Shown: positions 28,775 through 40,115 of the stretch, piece by piece
How the letters are laid out: every line of letters begins with the position of its first letter
Position numbering within the stretch: the stretch's first letter is position 1
From: Clavulina sp. PMI_390
Lineage: Eukaryota > Basidiomycota > Agaricomycetes > Cantharellales > Hydnaceae
Assembly: GCA_015039315.1 (NCBI GenBank)
Contig: WIDE01000013.1
Coordinates: 413,356-477,355 of the forward strand
DNA: 64,000 nucleotides
Direction: 5' to 3'
Notes under the pieces: generated by a model
Database searches by the model: none
Seen by the model: only the letters and a program-made list of their open reading frames with translations
Told to the model about the DNA's origin: nothing
Program-made: the position numbers and the translations under genes

Positions 28775-30440
28775 ATGATGGCGACATTACGAGATGTCCG
28801 AACTTTGAAGAAACTACTGGCTGGCCTTGACAGGCCCGATGAGTCCGATGACGAACTCTTGATAACCCCTTCTAGCTCCTTCCTCGATGACTGGTATTTT
28901 TCTTAGGCTTTCTTCTGCGCCATTGTTTGAGCTGATGCGGCAACTCCCCAGCTCCACTTCGTATGCCACCCAGTTGGTATCGTTCAGCGACGACAAGTTA
29001 TTTAGTCGGGTCAGCACTGCTACTGCGCTGTTTCGAGACCTCTCTCGAGACTACTTCGCGAAACGTCGCGAGCATAATAGCCACACTCCCATCTTATCAC
29101 TTCCTGCGGAGATCTTGTCCGAGATATCCCTTCTCTCTGTGTGTCCTCTCGATATGATGATCTGGAAACACCCAATCCTATCTGTAAGCTCATGGTGGCG
29201 TACTTGTGTCATCAATTCACCCCATATCTGGAGCCATATCTATATTGGCGGGGGCACAGAATCAGGCGCACGTACCGAGTGCTGGTTTCGTCGATCTGGA
29301 GGTTCCGCTCTTACTATTGTTGCACGGGACATGGAGGCATTCAATAATTTGCAACACACGTGGACTGCCGTTGATCTTAGCCCAGGCCAGCGAATCCGTT
29401 ATCTATGCCTTAACGATGTATCATTCTCACCCCCGTGCCCTTTCCCACTCATGTTCGATACGAAGAACCTCGAGCGACTTGATGTAGAGTTTGGAGCCTT
29501 CATGAGGGATAACGGAAATGATACCGAACCTACACTGAGGCTCTTTAATCAATCTCCTCCGGCGCGCCTTCAGCATCTCGAGCTGCAAAGTTACTGGCTG
29601 TTGCCACGCGTTGTCAACCTAATTGGGTTTAACCCATCCCACCTAGTGTGTCTCAGACTGGGCATTGAAGTTTCTTATGATGATATTCTTGATCTTCTAC
29701 CCCGTGCCTCATCTCTTGAGCGGCTCTACTGGGATCCACCTGCGCCGCATAATCATCAGGGACGACCGATAACCCCAAAGGGGACGAGCTGGCTTACAAT
29801 GTCTGCGCTACAATACATGCATGTTGGTGCAAAAGGCGGGCTCAACGTGTTAGAATTAATTAATACCCCTCGTCTTTCGTGTTTCTCCTTTCAGGCCGAC
29901 GGGCTAGGTCGTCTCTTTCCCTCTCTCCTTTCCTTTATGGCGAATGCCAAGCAAATAACACATCTCAAGATCACCGATTCTGAACGCACCCTGACATATC
30001 AGCATGTTGCATCCCTTTTATACGCCCTACCGAACCTAGAATACTTCGACCCAGCCTGGCGTTACGCGAATATCCGTGGGATACTTGCCTTGTGTGGCGA
30101 GTACCCTGAGGTTACGACGCAGGTTTCGCACCCATCGCCTTGGGCGTGTCCCACGATCCGTTTCTTCTATCTCCCGGTCGCCGCTAGAATACGGCAAGAA
30201 GTGTTGTCAGTAGACGCACTGTGCATATGCCTAGGAATGCTCCTAGAAGCACGAGGACAAGTGAGCTCATTATCCTCAAGCGACGGCCCTCTCCCTATCA
30301 CAGGGCCCACACAAGCTACCGCAAGCCGGTTCTCCATCGTCGTGGACGTCAACGTCGAAGTCATGGTATCAATTCTAGGCGAAAAATGGCGCAATCATGG
30401 AGGAGTATGTGTAGAAGAATTGAAATTCCCCGAAATATAG
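28775..30440 (+). CDS. F-box protein, tandem copy 2
   Basis: Paralogue of the preceding gene with the same two-exon structure and intron phase: exon 1 28775-28893 (MMATLRDVRTLKKLLAGLDRPDE), exon 2 28952-30440. The F-box-like core reads LSLPAEILSEISLLSVCPLD then SWWRTCVINSPHIWSHI; the LRR-like remainder aligns along its whole length with copy 1 (WFRRSGG, LERLDVEF, PNLEYFDPAWR, IRGILALCGE, and the shared ending SILGEKW...GGVCVEELKFPE). Differences are spread evenly and the frame is intact, so both copies appear to be maintained. Substrate unknown. Confidence 0.85.
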
Positions 30441-30558
30441 TCTTCTGTCGTGAAAGTCCATCTCATTGTCAGCGACGACATGCATGCCAGCTTATTGACT
30501 CTGTATGTATGAGACATGGCATGACTACTCATAACATTTGGTGTGCAGTATTGTACGT

Positions 30559-32027
30559 TTACACCCCAAAAATTTCTGGTCTGGTGACGGCAATTCTCCA
30601 CAACAGTCTGTGCAAACCCGTGAGAGCCTCATTGTAGTCAGTCCTCTCTTCTGTATGGTGTTTCTCTTGATTACCCTCCACACTTTCGCCACTTATGACC
30701 TTAGATTCCCGGTCACTGGCTTTAGTGTTTCCTTCACCAGCCTTTTTGACCTTGCTAGCTCCTCCGTCTCCAGCTCTCCGTCCGACCGCCTTTGCTTGAC
30801 TGCTCTCACCCTCACTTCCGTTCTGTAAAGCGTTATTGATCTCTTCCTCGCCAGCCGTCTCGTTTTTGGTATCCATCGAGAGGCTTTCGGGCTGGGTGCG
30901 TGTGCTCGGCTGGGGGTCAATGCGCTCCGCCTCGCTGTGCCCAAGGAGGAATAACTCTGCAGACGATGTCGAGTCGATCTCAACCTCGTTAGTGGAAGAG
31001 TTCGCGGAGTGAGGATCCACAAGTTTATGGTAGAAGATTCGCGCTGTCATTTTCGAGTTATCGAGTACAAGTGTTAGGATATGTTTCCGACCCTCGCTGT
31101 GGGTGAGTATGTATCGCGCAAAGCGAGCCTGGGCGGCGATCGGGCTATCATAGGTGCTTGTAGGGGACTGCTCGAAGATTGGGATGAGAATACGTTTCCA
31201 GGAGGAGGGATCTATCTCCGGAGAAGAGCGGCTTGTCGAGAATACGCCCTTTGCCTGGCCGACGTGTATCCCCGGCGGGAAACGGATGAATGTCCCAGTG
31301 GGCCAGCTCTGCTGTCTTGAGGAGACAATATGTCAGATTGACAGTCAATCGTTCGATCGGCCTCGTAGCTCAAAGGAAGTCTATCTGCAAGGGGGAACAG
31401 ACTCACAGTTCGCCAGGAATATGCTGACTTGGAAAGTTGACTCGCTCCCCCGTGTGGTGGCAGAGCTTAACGAGTCCAATATTACTGAAGTGGCTTTCGG
31501 CGACGTGATGGTCATAAAAGAGCCCAGTGTACCAGGTTAAGCCGGGCCACGACAGTGGTCTTGCTTCTTCCTCGAGGGAGAGCTTGAACTTTTCGAGTCC
31601 AGGTTGAATACGTGTCTTGAATATACGCGAGCCATGGTCGTCATAAATGTTAAAGGAGGGCGTATAGACTTCATCGAGGATGGATTGCAGATTCTTGGAA
31701 TGCTCAAGGGCGATCGAGGTGGAATTAGCGGATGATGAGTGATATGTGGGGATCTCCAGTGGAAAGGTAGTAGCAGCAACATCGGGGTGGCGTTGTTTCG
31801 GGTCCTCAACAGCTACCTCGTCCGATCTAGCACGCTTATTGGAGGACAGGACTGACGCCGGCACCGGTATTTCAGAATCCTCTAGGTCCGCAACAACGGG
31901 GATATCTAGTAGAGAATAGGATAGGCAAATGTCAATCCAGAGCCGTTATCTATCACACCAAAGTTTTGAGGGGCAATTGGAGGAGACGCTCACCAATATC
32001 GATCTCAAAATCATCGAGATTATCCAT
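30559..32027 (-). CDS. Unrecognised protein, possibly FunK1-related fragment
   Basis: At least three exons: start at 32027 (MDNLDDFEIDI), joined through IPVVADLEDSEIPVP to a basic segment SSNKRARSDEVAVEDPKQ that looks like a nuclear signal, then a globular region (SILDEVYTPSFNIYDDHGSR, SLEEEARPLSWPGLTWYTG, GTFIRFPPGIHVGQ, AAQARFARYILTHSEGRKHILTLVLDN), and a Lys/Glu/Ser-rich C-terminal part ending LHRLLWRIAVTRPEIFGV. The ARFARYILT...ILTLVLDNSKMTARIFY stretch and the closing LLWRIA resemble, weakly, the region before the kinase in fungal FunK1 proteins; no kinase catalytic motif follows. It could be a truncated FunK1 relative or an unrelated lineage-specific protein. Its 3' end lies 118 bp from the convergent F-box gene. 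Confidence 0.5.
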
Positions 32028-32166
32028 CGTCTCACTCGATATTAAAGAAGTTAATGGACTATCAAGATGCAGGTGAACATATGCGCATCAGAGGATAGGC
32101 TTCGGGGCTGAGGATAAAGAGAGATGGATGTTTGGCCTACTTACATGGAGGTCAGGAGTTGCCTAG

Positions 32167-32538
32167 TTGTTGAGAGCTAGGCTATGCAAAAAGAGCGCCG
32201 CTATTTGTCGCCGATTGAAGGGGATTGTTGAGATACAGCCATATGCGGATGATATGCCGGAGGTTGACGACTCTGAGGCCACACAAGATTTGATGAAAGC
32301 ATTCTTCCAGAACAATACGTCTCACCAGCACGAATGTCCAACCGATCGGGCACCTGTCACTACCAATGACCGATATGATCCATGAGTGCGGGTCATTGAG
32401 AGTGATTGGATTCTTGATATCGTCGACAATATGTCATGGGCAAGAAATGTATCAAAAACAGTAGATGAAGAGCTTCGTGATTACCAAGAATACTTGTGGC
32501 CCAGCCTGGAGCAGTGGCGCGGCGCGTGGCATGTTTGA
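32167..32538 (+). pseudogene. Probable gene relic with in-frame stop
   Basis: One frame encodes a protein-like, acidic stretch (IVEIQPYADDMPEVDDSEATQD...), hits TGA at 32383-32385, and continues in the same frame with another protein-like stretch (ESDWILDIVDNMSWARN, DYQEYLWPSLEQWRGAW) to TGA 32536-32538. This looks like the remains of a coding sequence with one nonsense change, though an unseen intron is possible. No family recognised. Confidence 0.3.
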
Positions 32539-32649
32539 CTCGAGGTAGGGGGCCACCGAGTCCAGTCCGCATACCAGCATCTGGAGCTTCTTCCATCCTG
32601 GGTCCTGTTGAATTAAACCCCCGCGTCCACTGGAATCAATATCTGTCTC

Positions 32650-34390
32650 ATGCTCGACGATCACGTTGCGAATGCTCGAAGTGATCGGATCCAGAAGATT
32701 GCTGACTTAGTTCACTTGGTTCAAGCTAAGAAGACGAATATTGTTGATACTTCTCGGTCTATGTACGTGCTCTCTAGAACTTCAAATATCCGCGCCTCTC
32801 TATCTTATACCAATTTGCGCTAGCTTTGTTGGCCCTAACTCGCTTTTGCATGATGCAAAGCATGAAAAATCGCTGCTTGACCAAGCCCTTGCACTCGTCG
32901 CTGAACAAAAGCGGGCAGTTCGGCAAGAAATCGCTCATCTACACAACGCTCTGCAATCTATACTGCGTATTCCTCACGAAACGCTCTCAAGCATTATGGA
33001 AATAGTGGCTTCGTGGACATACGAGAACGGGTCCTCATCACGTTTCCCTCGTCCGACACATCTGCCTGCTTCACGAGATTTCTTTTCAATGAACCTTGTA
33101 TGTCACCGCATCCGGGATATTGCTATTGATACACCTCACTGCTGGAGCAAGGTTGTGGTATTAATCACAGACAGCTACACAACCCCTCCAACCATCCTGG
33201 AACAGCACCTCAAGCGCTCAAAAAACCGCCTCTTTGACCTTCACATCTTCATGGATGCCACTCATGCCAGCGAATTTATGTTGCATGAGCTTCTGGAAGT
33301 CCTGACTCCTCATACTCACCGGTGCCGTCGTGTTGACGTTTGCTCTGGTGGGGGGAGGACACAGCTATGTCAGGTCACGCAAAGTATGCGAGACTTTCAC
33401 TGGCCCATGCCTTCCCTTCAAAGGGTTAGAGTGGCAGACAGCTCTGGCCTTCACACTCCTTTGCGAACTGACCCTCATTACATCCAATTCATTCCGTTCT
33501 GGCATCATACTGATTCCCAGATCCAGTCGGTGGATATAGAGTTCAGTGGGTGGCATCAATACTTCCTCACTGCTCTCTCTATATCCGATATTCAGCTCCC
33601 AGTGGCGGGATTGAGGCAACTGCGAATTCAGACAGGTTTCAGGAAGGATATCATCATCGATATGCTACGCTGGTGTATTCAGCTGGAACACTTTGAATGG
33701 ATTTGCCTGAATTCTGAGCAAATCTCACACAATAACACACCCCTGGAGCTTTCGTTTTTGGAAACCATCCGCTTGGAAGGTCAAGGTTTTGAAGAGGGCT
33801 TTCCTAAACTTGTTGCCCCTAAGTGCGAACAGATAGTCATGCACGAGGTTAATCCGCCTCAAACCCACTGGGTTCTCTCTTCTCCGCCAGGAACGGTGAA
33901 TTATTTCCCTCAGCTTCGATATCTCTCGATCTACCACCACAGCGGGTTCACTACGAAGCTCCGTGAATTCCTTTTCTACCACCATGTTCTCGAGCAGCTC
34001 TTCATCCGCACAAATGACCCTGGAGACATTGCGTCTGTCTGGATACAGACGCATTGCGGGCTTTTCGACGCGCTTGCTCTCTCACACATGGTCGCACCAC
34101 TTTCTGATATCAGAGAGCCTTTCCCCTTCCTTCCTGCTCTATCTGTCCTCTGGTTTTACCCCCGACCAGCGTATTGGCTTGATTATAGTGTCGATGGAGG
34201 GAATAGGCGGATCGAGACGTTAGGTGCGCTATCCAGCGCGCTTAGACGACTCCTCCTTCGCCGCCCCACTCTTCAGATCAAGATACCTCTGGCGGGAGAC
34301 CAAGTGCCAGAGTTCGCGAACCTCCATGCAGAGTTTGAAGGTCGATTGGTCGTCTTGGACAGTGTGGCGCGGCCAGAGTGGGTGCAGTAG
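32650..34390 (+). CDS. F-box-like protein with leucine-rich repeats
   Basis: Exon 1 32650-32762 (MLDDHVANARSDRIQKIADL), intron with GTACGTG donor and GCGCTAG acceptor, exon 2 32824-34390; about 560 residues. A coiled coil (LLDQALALVAEQKRAVRQEIAHLHNALQ) precedes an F-box-like motif, LRIPHETLSSIMEIVASW, and the usual partner block MNLVCHRIRDIAIDTPHCWSKV. LRR-like segments follow (LQRVRVAD, LRQLRIQT, LEHFEWICL, LRYLSIYHH). This is the common Agaricomycete arrangement coiled coil + F-box + divergent LRR. It is a different subfamily from the two tandem copies upstream. Ends 226 bp from the convergent MGQYW-type gene. Confidence 0.8.
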
Positions 34391-34616
34391 CTTATCATCC
34401 TGAAGGCGGTCTGGGCCACGTCTGGGTAGCATTCGTCTTGGGTTTTCATTCCGAGTATTAAGCCAGGGCCAAAAGCAAGGGACATCACTTGAACACAGAT
34501 TACACCCGAAGACCCAATACCGAAGCATTCGATCAAAGTAAATACGGGAATCATTTAACGGCTGTACTGTTGCAATCACTAGGATAAACATGGTAGGAAT
34601 GCTACGAGCTGCTGTT

Positions 34617-35882
34617 CTACCACGAGTTCTGCCACCAGTCTTGATCAAATTGAGACTTCCAGATCAGTACCATTTCTTCGCGCAGTTCACTCGTACCATC
34701 CCGCCATCCCGCTATAAGAAGATCAGAGAACATCTTGGGACTCTCCAAGAACACGACATCAAAGGCATCACCAGCCCATTGTCCACGATGGATAGGTGGT
34801 GTTCCTTCCCAGCGCATGGAAGTGGAAGGATCTGTCGACCAGGAGATGCGGCACATGATCGCTTTACCAAAGCCCCAGACGGGATCGTAGCCGTTTACCT
34901 CGAGGGCGTCTGATCGGATGAGAACCTTTTTGGAGAGGTTGCGAAGGAGCATGACTGGCGTATTGCGAGGTATAGAATGTTCCTTCTTGTCGAGAGCCTC
35001 CTCGACTTCGTCTTCACTGTTGGTATTGTCCATCGATTGTCGGCTTTCTGTCCAACGCCTATGTTCACGAGTAATGTATTCCCGATGGACCCACTTCTTT
35101 GCACCATTGATACCGTGGACGTCTTCAAGGAGATCACAGTCGGTATGAGGGAGAAATTCCGCCTCCGAAGAGTAATTTTGGATCATCTGGATGAGCTTTC
35201 CAAGGCGACTGTTCCAGCGTTGTTTCGCCTCCTCGCTGATAACCTGATCAAATTGAAGGTTTTTTGGCTTGGGGTTTGTGGGGGTACCATCAGGATCCAT
35301 GCCGTCGAACCACACATTGCAATCGCGCTCTGAGAACATGTTGAGGTTTGTGGCGAACCTCGAGAGATCGACGGCATTGTTGAGATGTGTAGGGACATCT
35401 TTCGCATAGTCGCCGAAGTGGATTAGCCTTTTTCCTGCCCATGGGGCTTGATATTCGACAAAGCCTTGCCGGATGCGTCGTTCCCCGCAGTCCCACACGC
35501 TACTATTGGTGAGGCCAAATCGCAGAGCGTCCGCATATTCGTCGAGAAACGAGAAGATAGTGGAGACTATTTCAGGACAAGCAAGAAGGTCGGCGAAACT
35601 AGGGGGTCTATTGTGGTCATTCGCATCAGTATGGACGCTAGAGTGAGAATATGGTGCTAAAGGGACACACGTCGAGCGTCGAAGCCTTTGGATGGCTACG
35701 AGTTTGGGTTCGCTGGCCACTCGGTGCGGTTTGGGAGGGAAAGGAGGCACAGCAAGCAGTTGGATGAGGCTGGAGTGGTTGTTCCAAAGCTTTTCTCCCA
35801 GCTTGCGTAGAACACCTAGATCGTCTCGCGTTTCGACCACCGTCATGTCGTCCAGGTTGACAAGTTTCCAGTATTGGCCCAT
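34617..35882 (-). CDS. MGQYW-type F-box protein
   Basis: Single exon, 421 residues. Start chosen at 35882 because MGQYWKLVNLDDMTVV matches the N-terminus common in a basidiomycete family with this opening; the in-frame ATG at 36167 would add a non-conserved 95 residues. An F-box-like segment follows (FADLLACPEIVSTIFSFLDEYADALRFGLTNSSVW), then a Trp/Arg-rich region of unknown fold (WAGKRLIHFGDYAKDVP, RHRRWTES-like acidic and basic stretches) and a conserved-looking end (WAGDAFDVVFLE...GWRDGTSELREEMVLIWKS). Likely an SCF substrate adaptor; target unknown. Confidence 0.7.
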   Translation of the reverse strand: MGQYWKLVNLDDMTVVETRDDLGVLRKLGEKLWNNHSSLIQLLAVPPFPPKPHRVASEPKLVAIQRLRRSTCVPLAPYSHSSVHTDANDHNRPPSFADLLACPEIVSTIFSFLDEYADALRFGLTNSSVWDCGERRIRQGFVEYQAPWAGKRLIHFGDYAKDVPTHLNNAVDLSRFATNLNMFSERDCNVWFDGMDPDGTPTNPKPKNLQFDQVISEEAKQRWNSRLGKLIQMIQNYSSEAEFLPHTDCDLLEDVHGINGAKKWVHREYITREHRRWTESRQSMDNTNSEDEVEEALDKKEHSIPRNTPVMLLRNLSKKVLIRSDALEVNGYDPVWGFGKAIMCRISWSTDPSTSMRWEGTPPIHRGQWAGDAFDVVFLESPKMFSDLLIAGWRDGTSELREEMVLIWKSQFDQDWWQNSW

Positions 35883-36959
35883 CGTGGCAGATAGATATTG
35901 TGGCAGTGGGAAGAGCTGGTGAAGATGTGGTAGATTCAGCAAGCCGTCGTGGTTTATGAGGACTTCCTTCGTCTTTTTTTGTCCGCCTCTTTGAAGGACT
36001 CTTTGTCCATTGTTCCCTTGGCAGTGGCAGTGCGATAGAGGTGTGACGTAGCGCAAACTGTGACAGATATGTCGCTGCCCGTTGCTCTGTTCCGATGTTG
36101 TGGAACAGCAATTGAATAACAGCATGCTTCGCCGTCTCCTGCCCACTGTAGCACTCGATTGGCTCACTAAGAGGGGTGAAGTCTTGTCGTCAAACTACCA
36201 AAGCTATAGCGATCTACTGAGATAGCGTAGGACTCACAGGACTAGACTCCAATTCCCCACTGAATGAGGGTAGAAACTGCTCTGAATAGATCTCACAGTT
36301 GAAATGATGCCAAGTGCGGCTTTTGCAGGCTTAGCGTGGCACAATGGTGAGTGATTTTCCTGCTTTGCTGCGCGTCCGCCCTCGACGGCTAAAGTTCTGC
36401 TAATTACGTTATATAGGACGCGTCTGTTGAGGTGATCCCCATATCGTCATTTCCCAACCCAAAGGGGGCTGCGGTCTTGCCTCCTCCAATGTTGTGGAAC
36501 TATCAAGCTCCTTCGTGATGCCCCATTACCAGAACACAGTTCCCCGACCCTGTTCCCAGACTTTGGATTCCTTAGTCCCAACATCCGTGATCCCACGCTC
36601 CCGTAAAGTCGGGCGGTGATGCACTACTGATTGTGCTGTTGGGACAAGCCAGTCTCCAAACGAGTGTCTTACCGACAATTGATTCCGAGAACTCACCTCT
36701 TCATGAAGGGTTGAATCATTCACTTCTTCCACATGGGAGGAACCGAGCTGTGGCTGAGCGCCAATCATGTTGCGCAGTAGCAGTTACGTCTTACAGGCGA
36801 GCGGTTCTATAGTCGGCGATCGTACACCTGAGTCAGAATCCTACCTTGGCGGCCCATATCTTGGGATGCATAGCAACAGAATGGAGTATATCTTTATCTC
36901 TACCTTTCAATGCTAAGGATCTGGTCCGCCTCGAAAGAAACCCTCCTCCTTTTACCACC
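35883..36959. other. Divergent intergenic region
   Basis: About 1.1 kb between the MGQYW-type gene and KRE6/SKN1. Several frames are open but none looks like protein. Probably 5' UTRs and promoters of both genes. Confidence 0.45.
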
Positions 36960-39879
36960 ATGAATCGTCCTCCAGCACCCTCCTACCGCCCATTGAACGC
37001 TGCACCTGGCAGGGAACCGAACCGCAGCCGAGGTTTCAGTAACTCTGAGAAGACACCACTTCCCCGATTCAGGTATTGCTACTTGCACTATTCGCTGTTC
37101 AAACGACTGACTCTCTTTCGTGCAGAGTGAGTTAGCTCTCTCTTTTATATGAAGAGGGGGACTCATATTACCCTCTCTCTAGCCTTTGCCGTCGGGACCG
37201 CCTTCAACAACATCCTTGACCGTCTCGCAAACGGTAAACCGAGCCCCTTTCTCTGCATGGCCAGCACTCTAACTCTCCATTAGTTCAATCTTGCTATAGA
37301 TGTCGGTCATTACGCACTAGGTAGAGGTGCTAATGCACACATGGCTGAGCCGGATGGTAAGTCTAATGTGTTCGGGCCCCTCACTTGCGTCAAGTCGTCG
37401 CACAATTGACCAAATTGCTGCTAGACTGGCTTCACTCGCCCCACGGAAGATTGGACCGATCGTCGCAAGTGGATATAAACTACAACGTTTTCACTTTTCG
37501 AGGCATCGGCAACCTTGGTTTCATCATCTTTCTAGGGCTTGGTCTTTTCGCTTTGTTGTGAGTATCCTTCCACGTGCACGGAAACGGCATGAATGCCCGA
37601 GGGTGAGGACGTAAATCCTAACTGATCGATCACTTCACTTCTTCGCCGCCGCCCTTAATCTTAATTTATATAGCGGTGGTTATCCCCTCATCTCCGCACT
37701 CACCAGCCGCAGCATGTCCAAGCTTGGGTCGCATGGGCTTGGCGGAATCAACGCATCTGGTCAAGTCCCAGAAATGGCGAATCATTTCGGGCTGATTGAC
37801 CCAGACACCCCACAATCAGCCTATACAATAACCTCCTCAGTTTCAACGACGTTTGACCTCGTCTTTTCTGATGAATTCAATGTGGACAACCGGACGTTCT
37901 ATCCGGTGAGTCCGCCTATAATGCCCGTCGGTCAAGGGCAGGATAGCCGTCTTGGCGTGGGGTTCCCACTGACACGATCCCGTTTGGGTCCCTAGGGCGA
38001 CGATCCATACTGGGAAGCCGTCGATATCCATTATTGGTAAGTCCATGTGCCAAGGCTGTGCACACGCGATGCGCCCTCGTCATGGTGCCACATGCTCAAC
38101 CATTTCATTTTAGGGCAACGGGCGATTGGGAATGGTATGACCCCAGCGCGGCTGTGACGAAGGATGGGTCGCTGCAAATCACCCTTTCGAAAGAAGATAT
38201 CCACGATCTGAACTACAAAAGTGCTATGGTCACTTCGTGGAACAAGTTTTGCTTCTCTGGGGGATATATCGAAGGTATATCTGTTTTACCTAATGCTTGG
38301 CGCTGATGCAGGCCGTTCAGAGGTTGATATTTGTTTTCCCAGTGAATGTCTCTCTTCCCGGCGATCCAAGGTATGCAGGGCTATGGCCAGCCACGTGGAT
38401 GATGGGTAAGTGGGATCGACGAGCTCTCACAGCCCCCACTAATCGGTCATCGTGGCGCTTCTTCTCAGGAAATCTGGGCAGAGCGGGGTATGGCGCAACG
38501 ACAGACGGGACATGGCCCTATACCTACGACTCTTGTGACTGGGGCACATTACCCAACCAGACATATGACGGTCAGCCCAGTGCCGTCTATTCGGCAGCAT
38601 TATCGTCCCTACCAGGCCAGCGACTCTCGGCGTATGTTTCAATCAGTATTTCCCCATTTCTTAGAAAATAACTGAATACCTTTGTAGTTGCACTTGCCCC
38701 AACGACCCGAATCACCCTGGACCACAACGATCAGACGGCACATTCTACGGACGAGCAGCTCCCGAGCTTGATATCTTTGAGGCCAGCTCGGATTCTGATG
38801 GTACAGGGACAGTGTCACAGAGTGTACAGTGAGCACTGATTCTCACACCAACTAACTACTTCATATCGCTAATTATGAGCCATCGGAACTATCGTAGAGT
38901 GGCACCTTTCAACGCGGGCTATGACTGGTCTCAAGGATCAAACGATGCTATTGTTTACGACTCGACGAAGACTCGCCTCAACGGCTTCAAGGTTAGCTGA
39001 TTTGGTTTATTTTTTCTCCATGAAACGCTACTAAAACCTCTGCTTTGCGTCGAATTAGGGTGGGATATACCAAGAGGCAGTGTCTGCTGTATCTGCCACC
39101 GACCAATTGGGCTATGAGGTACATGGTCTCTTCTCCACCTATGGAGTAGAGTGGAAACCTGGCCCGGACGGTTACATTACTTGGTTCATGAATGGGCAAC
39201 GCACTTGGACCCTGAACCCCTCCGCCATTGGTGTGTATCCTGTTCTCTTCTACTACAGAGTCGTCGCTCATATTATAATGGCTATAGGAGCCGATAGTGG
39301 GGCAAACATCAGCGCACGGCTCATCCCTGAGGAGCCAATGTACATCATTATGAATCTGGGTTTCTCCTACGGATTTGGAGGGAATGTGAGCCTTTCGATG
39401 CCCTTTGCTGCATTGAGAAAGCTAATCCACTATCATGGACCGTAGCCATCTCCTTATCTGACATTCCCGACTACCATGAAGTGGGACTACATTCGAGTGT
39501 ACCAAGTGAGCCTCGATTAATCATGGGTTGATGCACGATGAGCGTCGGATACTGATTGCTTCTATTTCCTCCACAGGACCCAAATTCACCATCATTTAGC
39601 TGCAATCCGGTGTCACATCCAACGGAAAACTATATTAATGCGTGAGCCCTTCTAAGCTCACCCACTCGAGGCCTCAGGATTTACGATCTTCCGTTGTCTT
39701 TGCAGAAATCTTGAGGCGTACATGAACCCGAATTTGACAACGTTTAGTGGTGAAGTCTATGTAAGTCACTAGATGCATTTCATCAAAGTCCTTCCCTAGT
39801 TCTAATATCCCGTTCCTGCGTACTTCAGGGAAGTTTCAATGCGACGCTGCCAAGAAATAGCATTGTGGATGGTTGTTGA
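36960..39879 (+). CDS. KRE6: KRE6/SKN1-type beta-glucan synthesis protein (GH16-like)
   Basis: Type II membrane protein of the ER/Golgi/cell surface needed for beta-1,6-glucan in the fungal wall. Many short exons. The cytosolic tail (MNRPPAPSYRPLNAA from 36960) leads to a single helix (NLGFIIFLGLGLFALF) and GYPLISALTSR, then the GH16-like lumenal domain: [74 protein letters not shown], the catalytic-type ELDIFEA (E-x-D-x-x-E), GVEWKPGPDGYITWFMNG, MYIIMNLGFS and MKWDYIRVYQDP. The C-terminal SCNPVSHPTENYIN and the end at 39877-39879 fit the family. Acidic residues of the GH16 site are kept. Splice sites between 37.1 and 37.7 kb are the least certain. Confidence 0.9.
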
Positions 39880-40115
39880 CATAGATGACTATGAGCTTAT
39901 GGACTAAATTTTTTTTCGTCGTTTTTCGGTTTCACGGCTACCGAGTGCTATTGTACCATACCTATCAGTTGTAGACACCGCCTGTATTGGTAGACCTACC
40001 AACTTTTGTAATAACAATACGAATCCACATCCCGGTTCCTTCCTGTACCCATGCGGGGTATTCTTCCCACGCCATTCGCTTTGTTGATTTTGAGGAATTG
40101 TTCAAGGAGCGATTA

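Noticed and set aside
35883..36167. Upstream in-frame start for the MGQYW-type protein
   Set aside because: The 95 extra residues look non-coding and the family begins with MGQYW.
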